Assembly (NCBI RefSeq): GCF_001949145.1
Contig: NW_019091368.1
Location: forward strand, 620,029 to 684,028
Length of the DNA: 64,000 bases
Reading direction: 5' to 3'
Source of the DNA: Acanthaster planci
Taxonomy: Eukaryota > Echinodermata > Asteroidea > Valvatida > Acanthasteridae
Part shown: positions 24,201-37,275 of the stretch, piece by piece
Numbering within the stretch: position 1 is the stretch's first letter
How the letters are laid out: each line of letters starts with the position of its first letter
Program-made: the position numbers and the translations under genes
The notes under the pieces: generated by a model
What the model was told of the DNA's origin: nothing
What the model saw: only the letters and a program-made list of their open reading frames with translations
The model's database searches: none

Positions 24201-26500
24201 ATTGCATTCCTTTGAAGTGTATCGACTTCATCTCTTTGAAAATCCCAACCCTGAAACAACCTTTGGATCAACAGTAGTGGAAGTTGAAACATGAAAAGAC
24301 TTCATTTTGGATATTTTACTCTGAGACGTTTCCTCAAATAAAAACTCAACAAATGACTCATTTTGCTTGATCACATCACAATTTTGACCGGATAGCCACA
24401 CCTTCCCCCAGTATATATATATACAAATATCACATTAAAGTGTGTATGATGAATCAGTTGGGGTTGGCTATCCTCCCATTCCAGCCCTTCTCTCCTCCCC
24501 TCCTCCTACTGTACCAGTACTGCCTTTTGGCCCTCAATAGATCAGCTGCGCCAGCTAAGTCGCATCACCCATAGTGGGTACCAATCATCAATAAACATGG
24601 CGTCCTTCCATACCACAGCAAAGTGAGTTATAAGTGTTGTTTACCAAAAATAATGCTTAGTTTTTGGTAAAGTTCCCAGCACATCAGAAGTCTGAGTTCC
24701 TACAGACCTTCGCTTACGAGTATGACACACTTTGCTGTGGGAGGACGCTGTGTTTGCTGATATTTGATGCCCACTCTTGGTCTCGTGACTTAGTGGGTGC
24801 AATCGGTCTATCAGTTTTTCAGTTGTCCACTCGTTACTCAAACCAGAAACAAGCACATGAGAGAAAAATCTTTACTTTATGTATGAGTGTGTACGTTTAA
24901 GGCCAGGCCACCTGTTACAACACGCTACCCTCCAAATGAAAAAAAAAAGAGGGACAAGAAAAAAGGAAACGCATCGATAAGTGTTAAGGCCAACGGAACT
25001 AACCACTGCAGTCTTGATCATGACATACATGTGTACTGCGGCAGCTCAAATGTCAGGAGTACTGGTACATAATGAAAAGTACTTGGGATTGAATAATCAA
25101 AAGTACTTGGGTTCGAACAATAGGTACCCTGTTTTACATTCTCAGTGACCGGATAGAAAGGTGAGGAGAATGATCTATCCCCCCCCCTTGAAAGTCTTGG
25201 CTTTGAGATTGCATAATGCAGAGGGTGTGCTTTTTCAGTACTTTCTCCGTAGAAGCCATCAGCTTTGGTGACCAGTTGGAGAGCTGTGTGATGCCTGGGC
25301 GTTGTGTCCGTCTCAGGAAGCTGGCTGAATCATGTCACATCAGTGTTCATTGGATTTACTTTTGTCTGACCAGTGATTGGCACAGAATTTGGCTGTGGTT
25401 TTCCTGGCCACCGAGGGGAAAGTAGGTCTTCCTGCCAGCTGGAAGTCTTTTCCGAGGAACGAGGACTTTTTGGAGAAAGCCCCAGATAAAGTAAAAGGCA
25501 CAATACAGTTTATCACGTCAGACTTTTTTGTCTTTGTCAGCAGTTTTGTCAGTGTTACCAAGACAGATCTCCCTGTTCTAGCCCCCCCCCAACATTCTTT
25601 ATTTTCCTGTTCATGCGCATATCTGTCTCATTGAGTTGACCAGTTTGGCAGTACAAACCAATTTATTTCTGACTTAGTGCTTTGTGTCATTCTCGTGACT
25701 GAATACATTTGCATACAGACACAGGTACTGGGTAAAATCATTCAAATACCCATTTTCACATCTGCTGTTTTTAAGTATGACCCATACAACATTTTACAAG
25801 GTCATTGACATGGTTTCGGGGGGGGGGGTTGGTATCCCCATCTGAACCCAGTGTTTGAGTAATGTCCCACCACCAATCAGATTACAATATGCTTCTACTG
25901 TATTTCATTGGAGGTTATTTTCTGACTCTCATGGCATGAAACCATGAAGCATCTTTTCATTGATCCCAGAATTGATGGACTGATTTCTTCTCAGTCCTGC
26001 TTTTGAAGGAATTGCCAGGTTGATGCTGACGTTTTGGGAGATCTATTCAGGTGTCTTCTGTCTTGGGTGTTATGCAGTATAATCTTTCTACATGCGGCAG
26101 GGCGTGTTAATTATTTGTGTGATTTGAAATAAGAAATGGTGTGTTTACTACATAAACAAAAAATTCATGTTTCTAGTTCAGATAAATGACTAGTCGTCGT
26201 AACTTAACCTTTGCTTCTGGTTTTGCATTTTGATCATTTATGTTTGGTTGTAACTGGAACTGGATTCATAAATGCTTATCTTTTTCGGAAACCACAATTT
26301 CTGCTTTTTACATCAGCTATTTTTTTTTTTTTTTTTGGGTTGTTGTTCAGTTGCCGGCGCTTTGTCTGGCCATCGGGAGGCTGGGCATTTCCTGTCATTT
26401 AGCACTTCCATTTCCTGCTTCTTTCCTTGGAACTACTACGTCCCCCCCCCAAATGTTCACCATTGATGGACCATGAGTTGGCAACATTAATGCCACAGGC

Positions 26501-28200
26501 CGGGTTGGGAGAATTTAGTCTGTGGCTTCCGCCCACACATTGACCACATTCAATGTGCATGATACCCGCAGTGGGCTGATTGCGTGGCCAAGTGGGGCAA
26601 TCTTATGCACGTGACCTCTGACCCAACATCAACAAAGCGAGATAAAACACCTTCCACCTCCCTGTGTCATGCGTGGCGGCCGTGCAACTATAGGCCCCGC
26701 AGGAAATGTTCATGAGTGTTTGTGTATGTGTGTGGGGGGGGTTTAAGAGTTGTTTATCATGTTGTTTTGGCCATAAATGATCCTCAAGCCCCTGGGTGCC
26801 AGAGTCCAGCAGATTTTGGAGCCCTTGTAAATGGTGTGACCTTTGTGCATCATTGAGTGCTTTAGTTAGCTGAGAAATCATACTTCTTTGTGTTTTAAGC
26901 GATTAGATGCCAATATCGTGTAAGTTAATGTACCAAATACACAGACCAACATGTACCAGTACAGAGTATGTGTGGGAATTTTAACTCTTCAACACAGTAT
27001 GCATTTTGGAGACAAGAAAAACCTTTTCACACCTTTCACGTACATTTCTGATATTTTTTAGTCTGTATTTATTTCATTGTGTTTGTGTTTGGTATAACTT
27101 TGCTTACTTCGAATTCTCCCATTTTGCTACAGATCCTCTGGTTTAATAAAGTGCCTTATGTGTTTGGGGGTCACATGTGTAATCTGTTTGCAGTTGTATC
27201 ATTTTTTAGTAATTTTTCTTCCTGCATGTTGTGCCTTCTCCAATTCATGCAGTTTATGCCGTTCAGAAGTGTTCTGTGCTTCCAGCCTTTGAATGCTGCA
27301 GTTAACATTAACAAGAGCTAAAGAAATGAATAATTGGCAGGCATGATTTATGTCATGTCCAGTGATGTTTCTTTTTGTAGAACATCTGAATCGACAAACT
27401 GAAGTGGGTTTTTGTGGTCCCATCAGTTCTCGGGATCTGTTGGGGAATCACTGCCTGTTTCAGTTGTCATCCAGTAATAACCATCTTTCTTTTAATCACA
27501 TTAAAAAAAACAAGCCCAATTAGACCAACTTGCTTACCGCTGGCATACCAAATTTGAATGCATATATGTGTGTGTGTGTTTTTAATCAAAAGACGTAACC
27601 ATTGTCACCTCATGGACCGGTACATGTAAGTACATTTCATAATCCTATAAATGTTGTTGTCATTTTATGTGACTGTGGATTTGACCTTGGTGTGTATTAA
27701 ATGTTCCCAACATGTTAAGCAGTTCCTGTCAGGTTAAATTTACAGTCAAAGTCAGTGCTCAATGTCCTTAAGGCTCACGCAATGTTAGTCATGTTCCTGG
27801 CCTCTGAACTGCCATGTTATGATAAGATGTGGCCTCCCTCCCCCGTCCCCCCCGTGGTGCGCATGATCGATGGCCCATTTTTGACGTCCTTCTCTCCAGC
27901 TCTCCCCTCCCACACCATCATGCTTGCATTTCCTCCGCGGTGCTCTGCCCTGGCTGCACATGCACGGCACATTCAATCAGCCGGACCCATCCGAGAACGG
28001 TCCGCCCGGGGCTCATTTCTTATGATGCCCTGGCTTGACCTGTTTCAATGACCGCGGCCTTATTACAGGCAGCTGCCGCGCCGCCGCCGACCTCTGAACT
28101 CATGTTTTGGAGAGCGGATGCATGAGTCTCATGCCAGTTACGGGGTAATGTAGAGCCTGCGTGGGGGGGTACATCTACAGTAGGAGAACGGCATGATCTT
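26501..28200. promoter_or_regulatory. Candidate cis-regulatory region with three DR1-like motifs
   Basis: Two GC-richer islands (about 26500-26720 and 27830-28190) stand out from the AT-rich surroundings. TGACCTCTGACCC at 26612-26624 is, on the minus strand, GGGTCA-G-AGGTCA, a nuclear-receptor DR1 element. Related forms are at 27798-27810 (TGGCCTCTGAACT) and 28088-28100 (CGACCTCTGAACT). The GC-rich segment at 27830-28090 contains GCCGCGCCGCCGCCGACCTC. No coding frame is convincing. A regulatory role towards BCL11 is inferred only from position and motif clustering. Confidence 0.3.
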
Positions 28201-31200
28201 CCTGTCGCGTTGGGAATTCATGTGAATACCTCAACCACACTCATGACTGTCAAACCTCTGAAATTAAAGTTGAACTGTCATGAGCTCAGCCAAAAAATGA
28301 GTCTTAAAAAATAGAAATAAATGTTAATAGAAAAGAAAACATCAACCATTGAATTCTCTAATGAGTGTGACAGTTCAGTAGCCGTCTCACTGTCATCAGT
28401 GAACATGCGGGCGGCACTTAACATGTGGAAACAGTGTCCCAAGTTGGATAATGTTGAACTTAATTATCAAATTAACACTGACATTGCTGCGTATTTCGGG
28501 GGCTCACTCACATCAAGCGGACACCTGTTCATCATGGCTGTTTTCATTCCTGTGATCCTATGCCAGGCCTCTCAGGATATGTTGTACGTTTTGTATCCAA
28601 AATGATTTAGTTTCTGGCAATCATATTCTTAGATAATTCAAGCGGTGACCAGTCAGTGGCTTTTCATGTACCTATGTATAGGACTTGCTGCTGCTGCTTT
28701 CACTGATTATATTTGTCATTGTTTAAAACAATGACATTGTTATTGCTGTTTGTTTCTGTAAATATTACAGCTGTTCATGTATAGGTTTTGAATGACATTT
28801 GTCAGGAGAGTTCAATTTAACATGTTTGTCTGAAGATTTCTAAAATGGAGACTGATGGATTTGACATGACTGCACATGACCTTTTCTTCTTGCCAGTTTA
28901 TAATGCATCCAACCAAATGCCCTAGAGTGGAAAAGGAGACCAAAAAAAGCACTGGCCAAGATTGTTTGTTTTTATTTGGTGAGATAGGCACGGATTCCAT
29001 GTAGGACATTTCCCCAAATGAAGTGTCAGGCTAAACACAAAAAACCTCACCCAGCTGGACGTGACAATGAATTGGGTTTTTCGTGCTGTCGAATTGGGTC
29101 AGGCCAGCGCACTTCCACTGGGTTATTACTGACAGAGATTCTGACGTCACAGTCTTTCATCCCTACCCTCCAGAAATCAATTATTGTTTCACGGTCCAGT
29201 GGAGCGGAGGTACAAGCAGGCAGCAGGATCCTTCATGAAGCCAATTACTTCAAACTGTCTCAGGAGAAGCCTTAGTTCTACCCCCCTTTTTTTAAGATAT
29301 TTTTGACGAGCGGTCCCAGTTGGTCACAATCAAAAATGACAAAACAACGGAAATGATGTCATTCTTGCAGAGATCTGAAATCAGTGATTTATTCCAACTT
29401 AAGGCTTTTAATTGTGGAAAAGTGACCAACTATTCCTTTGTTGAAATTTTGCCTCGTCAATAAATATTGATGACAACAAAACTGAAGAAACATTGTTCAA
29501 AACCCAATGGTTGAGGTTAGTGACTGACTAAAAGTGAATATAACCGGTCATTAAACAAATATACAAGTGAATTTGCATGTGCATGAATTGAGAAGTCTTC
29601 GTCCTGAGCAGCTTGATTGAATTCCTGCTGCCATCAAAAATTCATCATGCTGTTGAAATCATTACACTGCGAGGTTGTCTTTTGTCTCTGGATGTTTTAA
29701 AATTGGTTGTAAATCATGTTTTACTTCACAACGGTCATTACAATCTACCAAGACATATGCATTATTTGAATCACTTCGTCAAGAAAAAAAAGCCCTTTTT
29801 TTTGGTATCAGGAAATTTCACGGGTTGATTTCATTCACTTTACACAGTGATTCATTTCCACCAGTCAGAGAATTTTTCATCCGTTGTGGTTATTTTTTTT
29901 TATGCCGTTTTGATGATTTTCAAGTAACATTGGCAGTGCTCTGCAGTTGCGTTCATGAGCCCAGAAATAAAATATGGAAATGTATGATCCCAAGCCATCC
30001 AAACCTCACCCGGCGGTTTCCGAATCTCGGCATGTACATGTGTAAAGTTTAAACGGTCCTTCATAATCTGGGCAACCCACACAATATTTATTTTTACAGT
30101 CCAACTCCTATTCTGTCACTTGTTTATTTCCAACACAAACAAAAACCTTGAAGGAACAAGTGTGTGCATTTCTCTCTTCAATTGCATCTAGTCTTATTAC
30201 GGCCTCCAGGCAACTCTCTTTAGAAGCAGGGAGCCTTTTACTTCTTCATCCTCTTCCATTACCAGAAAATTCTTTTTCAAACATTTCTTGAAATTTCTTT
30301 TCTGAAAATCTAGCTTTTGGTTGAAAGCTACATGTACATGCAAAAGCAGCAGTATTGAAAGTGAGAGGCATACATAATAAATATCTGTCGTTGGCAGGGA
30401 TGTGAGAATCCAGCTTTTCACCAGATTTGGCTCTATTTTCTTTTTACAGGGGCAGGGGAGATTTTTACTCTGAGTGTCAGCTTTTTTATACACCTGTTCA
30501 GTTCAAACTTATGAGAATTGTTTAATTTTCAACTTGTAGCGACAGGTAGCTTTTTCAGCTTTTTGTGTGTGTGGTCTTTCACAAACCCCGAGTCTGGGGA
30601 TTTAAAACTGAAGAAGGGGGCGAAGATATCGGGAAAGGAGGGTTGGGAAGAGACCAATTTTTTAGACTGGCCAAGTCAGGTATGTGTATGTGTCGCTGGC
30701 AATTTGTTAATTTGTTTTACAACCAAATTGTTCTCTCATTTGACCCTAATTTGCACATTTGCCAAGCTTCTCCCGGGAAACCTTGGCTGCCGGTACCCCC
30801 AGAAGCAGTCAAGGCGAGCTAATTGGTTTGACTTCGGAAGGTGTCCTGTCTACATCCGTTCATAATACCTGTGCATGGTTTGCGTGAGTGCTTGCCACTT
30901 TCAACTATGCTGTGTTGCGTTGTAACCATCTACATGTGTGCTACTTGAAGTGAACTGGCAAGGTCAGACTACCTGCAAAACTTTGCTCTTTAGCCATGAA
31001 AAGGCAAAAAGAACAGCCACTTTGGCAACGTTTTCTTGTAACGCAACATTTAGCACATGGAGGATGTGCCCTTTATAATTACGCACGGACATTGTCACAA
31101 AGACTCTTCAGTAATGCTGAGGCGGCATTTAAGCCAAAGTTTGCTTCGCTCTGCTTGGATACTCTTCCCAGCCAGCCCGTCAGAGTCCACTTGTTAGGGT

Positions 31201-31579
31201 GACTACAGTTTGTAGTTCCTACATGGACTTCTAGACCTACATCTTTCTATGAGGAGGTGGGCCTGTTTTCTGAAGTAAAAGGTTGTGAAAACATAAAGAG
31301 CTTCCTGATTTCACAAAAATTTCTGCGAAAGTGAAAAAAGTATCAAGTGTCACATGTCATATTATTGCTCTTGAACCCGCACCCGATAAACAGGCCCGGG
31401 TATTGAACCAGCAAGGAGTTTACAAAAGGTTGTACCCTCTGACATTTGTGATTAAAGCTACCTGGATTGATACCCCAGTTGTTAAAATCCATCTCAGTTC
31501 CATTGTGTGTCCCTGGATGCTTTGTGTTCACTGCTCAGTGACCTACATGTGTTCATGTACATGTACACTCGCTCATTGT

Positions 31580-31770
31580 CCAAAGGTTTGCAGGGCGCGC
31601 AGCAAAAAATGGCCGCGCACAGTCCCCGCAAACACATAGTCTCGGTGCCTGCCGTTATCTTGGGGCCGCATTAGCTTTCGCTTGGCCTAGTTCAGCCCCC
31701 CGTCCGCAGGTATGTAAATAACACCAGACCGACTTGCGCCGTTCCCCTGTCGAATGTCTGGCACTTAATT
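31580..31770. promoter_or_regulatory. CpG-richer island, candidate regulatory element
   Basis: The segment is enriched in CpG relative to its neighbours (GGGCGCGCAGC, GGCCGCGCACAG, CCGTCCGCAGG). It contains a forkhead-like GTAAATAACA at about 31714, a GATA-type TTATCTTGG and a homeodomain-like CTTAATTAC. An ATG at 31609 is closed by a stop after about 20 codons, so it is not a coding first exon in that frame. Function is inferred. Confidence 0.25.
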
Positions 31771-32220
31771 ACCGTAGGAGAGAGGAGAGAGTATACCCAT
31801 GGCTAGTGTGTGGCCAGTCTCAGTGAATGGGTGCCCGTATTTATCAATGCTCCATTGAATGAGTTGGTTGGCCTAGTTGGCCTGTCTGTGCCCTTCAACC
31901 TTATTTTTGTGAAGCCATCCTCGCAATGTCTCTTTGACTTCGATTTTTTTTTTCTCCCTTTCCTCTTGGGCAGTGACCAGATAACAAATAAAAGAGGTTG
32001 GATTGGTTATTGCAGTAATTGGTGAACCGTCTTTGAAGGATACCCAAAGGGGAATTGATGGTCAGATCTACAGCGCGTGGTCTGTCAGTTTTTCAGGAGC
32101 TTTTCAGCTCCTAATATGAAATTTGAATTCATGTGTGGTTTTTGTAAGATTCTGGCAATTTTAAATGGCCCTGTAGGGGTCTGATATAACTGAGGAGTGT
32201 AACCATGAAGGGAGTCTGAT

Positions 32221-32290
32221 TCATGTACATGTACATGTATCTCCTCATGTACATGTGCATACATGTACATGTACTTGCGATATACATGTG
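32221..32290. repeat. ACATGT-rich simple repeat cluster
   Basis: TACATGTACATGTA-type sequence recurs within 70 bp, interrupted by CTCCTC and GCAT spacers. It is the densest local occurrence of a motif spread over the whole window. Confidence 0.7.
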
Positions 32291-33700
32291 TGTGGTCATT
32301 TGATGTATGCAGCCACGCATATAGGTTTTTTAATGCAGTTCTTGTGAGTATTCCTTTGTGCCCCATTTAACTCAACTTTAATTTATGGGCATTGTGTTGC
32401 TTTTATTTTAATTCTAATGCAAATCTGAATTTGTATGAGCAAAAGTGTGATGTCCCCCAAGGTAGAAAGCCCAGTGTTGCAGCTACCGTTCCTCTGCACC
32501 AGACCTACCCGTACAGTTTGCGAAGAGTTGGGATAGTTTTCTCTTGTTAATTTTGTTTACTTGGGTGATTATTTGTTAGTTCAGTTCATGGCAGTAGGCC
32601 AGTGAGCAACATTTTCTCGCAAACATTGCCAAAAAGTTTTAGATTCACGTTTCAAACAGAAAGCCCCCCCCCCCCGCAAGGTAGAGTCTTCCTGTGATAA
32701 CATTCCAATAATGGAATATATTCAAAATATTTTTTTAGATAGTTCTATAGTTCTAAAATTTATGAGAAGTTGGAGGCTGCACAAAACATACATGTGAAAT
32801 TGGTGTCGGGAACCTTTAGCAAACCTCTGGAACCCACAGTAAAAAAATCTACTGCATTTTGTAGCAAACCTCAGCATTGTAGGAACTATAGGCCAAATGG
32901 TTCTATCTCCTCTGTACATGTAAGCTTCATTTATTTTGTCTCTGTAGATTAATTTCTTGTGGGTGTGGATTGTGCTGATGCAATGAGCTTACCCTAATCC
33001 TGGAACAGCTGGGGGTGGACTCTCAGTCACAATGCTTTTTTTCTTTTTTTTTCCAAGCCTTCAGGAGGTTTTTCCACTGACTTTATTAAAATTGAACTTT
33101 CTGTTCTCACGAAATGCCGAAATTCCAACACAGGTCAAGCCTAAATGTGAATTTTTTCTCGTTGATGTGCTTAGTACATGTACATGCAGGCCTGCTGGTA
33201 GCAGTGCATGTGTAAGGCTAGTGACCAAAACATAATTTTCACATTCATTAGGATTGAGCATCGGACAGTCAAGATCTTTGGCGGTAGATTTTGTTTAAGG
33301 CTCTTTTAAAGTAAAGAAGTGGCTTGTTTTTGCATTAAAAAAATCATTTTGAGAGGGAAGCAAAATGTCTTACTCTGAAAGGGTTGAAAACAAATTGGTG
33401 GATTTTTTGTTCCAGTTCCTGCATTTCATCGTCTTTTGTCAGCTAAATGGAAGATCCAGTAGCGAGGGAATCTCATCCAAATTTTAATTGAGTTGCCTTG
33501 CCCTTCTTAAATGTTCTGTTCAATCAGTTTATATCAGATTTGCGATTTTTGTTTGGTTGGTGACTTGACCAATTGAGTTCCTTCCGCTGGAACAATTGCC
33601 AGTTTCTTTGTTAATACCTATTCGTTTAGAGCCACAGAAGTCGTCCAAAAAGACACACACACACAAGAGTGTATTTGCCTGCAACTGGGGACCCCCTATT

Positions 33701-33824
33701 NNNNNNNNNNNNNNNNNNNNNNNNNNNNNNNNNNNNNNNNNNNNNNNNNNNNNNNNNNNNNNNNNNNNNNNNNNNNNNNNNNNNNNNNNNNNNNNNNNNN
33801 NNNNNNNNNNNNNNNNNNNNNNNN
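33701..33824. other. Assembly gap (124 N)
   Basis: All bases are N. A CA dinucleotide run lies just before the gap (33653-33667). The true length of the gap is unknown, and any exon within it would be missed. Confidence 0.99.
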
Positions 33825-34744
33825 CACTCACAAAATGTGATGGAATGGTGTGTAATCTTTTTTCCTTTATTTCATGCTCTTTTCCACAGGCACATTCATA
33901 CCTCTTGTCTGAAACTTTTCTTGAGTATTAAAGATGTTGAGCCTACTGCCGATCTCATCAACATTAAAGTATCAGCGTGACTATGTTACCAACAAAGCGT
34001 GGAATGATGGGCGGTGCTCTAGACTGGAGACTTATCTCAGAGAACCAAGATGTTCTGATGTCAGTTGGTTATTGAAGTGTGGTTTGAATGTTCAGCCAGA
34101 CGGTGCTCACCAGTAGGGTGCAAGCAACATACAATCCTTGCTAACCCTAGTGGAACCGTAATTGACGACATCACATCGCTGACATTTTCCAATGGTTGCA
34201 TCTCGGGCAGCTCACCGCCATTTCGCACAATTATTCCCATCTCAGTAGGTCCCTCTTTATACTCACACATACACACACACACAACAAAAGAACCCAGGCT
34301 ATGACTGTGGCCCTGGGTCTAGTTCCTCATTCAGCCATCTCAACTAAAGCTAGTCAGACGTTGTTCAACTCTAACATGAAGTTGGACTCAAACTTGCTCT
34401 GAGAAGTCATGAGTTCCAGTGGACAGTAGGTCTGTCCTAGTTGTTGAGATTTGAGTGGATGTACTCACAGCAAGTCCAGCTTCAGCAAGCAGTTCTCGAG
34501 AATACACCACAGCACCAAAGAAAATTTAGTCAATCCTTGATCAGTGCAACAGGTACAACAAGATTACTTGGTGGTGTTGTTTTTATGAAATTACCACGTT
34601 TTTTTTTCCTTTTGAGCCACTGGTCTTGTTGCTAGGGCTTTCAGCTACATGTAAATCATCAAATTAGTTCCCCCCCCACTGTAATACCCATAAATTTTCT
34701 TCCATACCATTACCGGTACCTTGCAGAGAATTTTTGCCGTCCCT

Positions 34745-34900
34745 CACATGTTCATTGAAAACAGTCACATGTTCATTGAAAACAGTCACATGTTCATTGA
34801 AAACAGTCACATGTTCATTGAAAACAGTCATATGTTCATTGAAAACAGTCACATGTTCATTGAAAACAGTCACATGTTCATTGAAAACAGTCACATGTTC
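34745..34900. repeat. 21-bp tandem repeat, seven copies plus a partial
   Basis: Seven head-to-tail copies of a 21-bp unit start at 34745, 34766, 34787, 34808, 34829, 34850 and 34871. Each contains CATGTTCATTGAAAACAGT. Copy five has C to T in the third base, and a partial eighth copy (34892-34900) breaks off at CACATGTTC. The unit is seven codons long, so all frames stay open; the resulting peptides are not genes. Confidence 0.97.
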
Positions 34901-36899
34901 GATTGATGTGTGTGCATAGTATTCATATTTGGGTCGTTCTATAAATTCAGGATACAAAAACGTGAGTTTTTTGTCGCTAAGGTGTCATTGAAATTGACGT
35001 CTTTTTAAAAATTTGTTCAGCAGTTGTTTGCATCGTTTCATCGCTCTTGGAAATTGAAGAATGTGATTTCAACTTCCAAATCATACTTATACATGTACAT
35101 GTATGTGCGTCAGACGTAATAGGGACACGGAAGACAATTTACCTTGAATTTACAGAAAGACCAGTTTGTCAACGTCGGGCAAAGTTTGTGTAATTCAACA
35201 TTGAGCGATGTTTGAGTCACTTGCAGGAATCTTCAGTTTGACGTGTTTATAGTAAAAAAAAACTGACAAGGGCATATACATGTAAATACAACATGCAGGC
35301 TTTTCTTCATTCCCATAGACTAATCTGATTAGCGGCCATAACTGCAGTGACACAGCACTAGTACTTACACGCACATTCTTCAGTTTGGCACATGCGTGCA
35401 TTTGACAAATAGCAACACGCCATTGAAGAGGCATGTCATATGGAGTATTTTCTTGATTTGCATATTTGTCTTGTTGAGTTACTTCTTGATCAAATTAATA
35501 CACATGCATATTTTATAAGTTAAAAGCCTGATAAGCATTTGCGATGTTGTAATCTGCGTAATCACGGTGTCTGTCCTCGGCACAATTGAGGACGTGTTCA
35601 ACTAGATGCCAGTGGACAAACGTTTCTTGCTATTTTTGTGTTTCCGCCGTCCGGCCCCACAGGAAATTATGCACTAACTACAGGGTTTGTGCTTGCAAAA
35701 TGAAAACAAAACATGGAAAAAACAACAACCACCACAAAACAACAACAGGGAAAAATACCGGTAACTACACCTGTTAAAATCAGTCGGCGTATCAGATACG
35801 ACAGACCTGAGCGGCATATCATAGTATGATATGTATGTTTAAGCGGCTGAATTATGCATATTTCTTGACGCATGATAAAAAACTCCAAATTGGAATTATC
35901 CATGCATACATGTATACCTGGACGGCCACTAATTGCCAATAATTAGCTTTGTTCACTGGATGCATTTATGTACAGACGGTCATAAAATCCATCCAAAAGT
36001 AGTTAGTATTGATAACAGCTCCCAACAGTTAATCAGTAGACAACACAAATCCAAACTAATGGTAATTTTAAACTCATTATCATATCTGTGCAACAGGCTG
36101 GACGACTCCTTGGAGTTTTTGCCATCAGCAGAAAGTTCAGTGTTTCATAACACAGTGCCCATCAACACTTGTTTCGTTATATTCTTCTGGGTAAACTCAC
36201 GTACCCGAAGTCATGATGTACAAAGAGATAAATCGTGTAACCTCGGGTTGCTGCGTTACAGCTCACTGTCCTGCCTAACGTGGCATTGACATGTTAAGGC
36301 AACGGTTGTAGGCTTGTGTGTCTTCTAACTACTCCTTGTGCCTGTCTTTGTGGCGCCTTGCTGGTTACCAGAACAATAGGAAGTACCCCACAAGGAACAT
36401 TCGTTGTCCTTTTGGGATACTTAAATGGTACTCCACAAGAATTGTACAAAATAGTGGTAGATTTAGGCAATTTACTCAAAAAGGAGGAATTTCCAAGGTA
36501 TACTTTTCCGTTGCAAACTGAAATATAAAGGTATTTTTGGTCGCCAAAATGGGAGCCATTTGGAAACTGCACTTTGCACTCTAAATTTTTAGCACACGAG
36601 AACAAAGGAAATACTCCACATGAATACAAATAAATGGGTTTGTGCATGCACATGTAAGGAAGTGTAAACAAAGGATTCGTACTTACAGACTGGACTCACA
36701 TACTCGTCGTTGAGTTATTGGAATTGTACATTGAAATACATGTAGATGATATGGGAACCCAAAACTTATTAGAACAAACTTTTTGTCACCACATTTCGTT
36801 CCTGATTTCCCCAGACGAGAGATTGTCCCCTGAATTCCAGAATGAGCTGGCATTCAGCACATGCTGCAAGGAAACTGCCAATGGCATATGTACACATGC

Positions 36900-37275
36900 A
36901 CATGTATGCGACCCTGCACAACAAGTGGGCGTACAGTCGCATTTTGCTCTTTCCTATTTTGAGGGTTCAAATATTGAAGTGGAGATCAATTTTGGCGTTT
37001 GTAATATTTGGAAAGAGTAACCCGTGTATTTTATTCTCGAATTTATTTTACAGGACTCTATTTAAAAATGTCATTTTCGCAGCAATTTTGATGATAGCAT
37101 TATTTGTGCCTGATCAGAAGTGTTGAAACAGTGTCAGAAACCGAGACGCAAAGCTGCCAGAATAATGACACGTTGTCACCTTATACTTCTACCCTAGGTG
37201 GTCCAAAATATCAATATCTCAATTTTTGGAAGTTCCAACTTTTAAATCATTTGGTGGTGACAGGTCACATACATG
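36900..37275 (+). repeat. Dispersed repeat family, copy A
   Basis: This ~376-bp stretch aligns along its length with 43152-43575 in the same orientation. Shared blocks include TGGGC-TAA/TAC-AGTCGC, GCTCTTTCCTATTTTGA, ATTTAAAAATGTCATTTTC, AAGCTGCCAGAATAATG and TTTGTGGTGACAGG-like ends. Divergence is moderate, so the copies are not recent. No protein is encoded. An old interspersed repeat is the likely explanation. Confidence 0.85.

Larger units (their letters stand above)
11041..26500. other. Non-coding DNA upstream of BCL11, repeat-bearing
   Basis: No convincing coding exon is visible on either strand. The stretch contains a G-rich repeat fragment (about 11711-11935), a 42-bp duplication (12661-12744), a fold-back element (15818-15989), a second fold-back element (17053-17298), a region of repeated GTCATGGAAA motifs (about 17550-17930), tRNA-like SINE remnants (about 15240-15310, 18055-18135, 19385-19412) and a 24-bp tandem array (21171-21266). 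Apart from these it is AT-rich single-copy-looking sequence. Confidence 0.6.
28201..33700. other. Non-coding DNA upstream of BCL11
   Basis: No recognisable gene. It includes homeodomain-like AT-rich sites (AACTTAATTATCAAATTAAC near 28448), a perfect CRE (TGACGTCA, 29142-29149), a CpG-richer island at about 31580-31770 ending near GGTATGTAAATAACACC, and a dense cluster of ACATGT motifs at 32221-32290. The rest is AT-rich with homopolymer runs. Confidence 0.5.

Noticed and set aside
30518-30679. Possible exon ending at CAG|GTATGT (30680)
   Set aside because: An open frame of about 50 codons precedes a good donor, but there is no acceptor or start in good context, no homology, and the sequence is low in codon bias.
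31609-31674. ATG-initiated frame in the CpG island at 31.6 kb as BCL11 exon 1
   Set aside because: The frame stops before the donor at 31710 and does not resemble the BCL11 N terminus.
34664-34957. Repetitive peptides across 34.7-34.9 kb on both strands
   Set aside because: Products of the 21-bp minisatellite, whose unit length is a multiple of three; no gene context.
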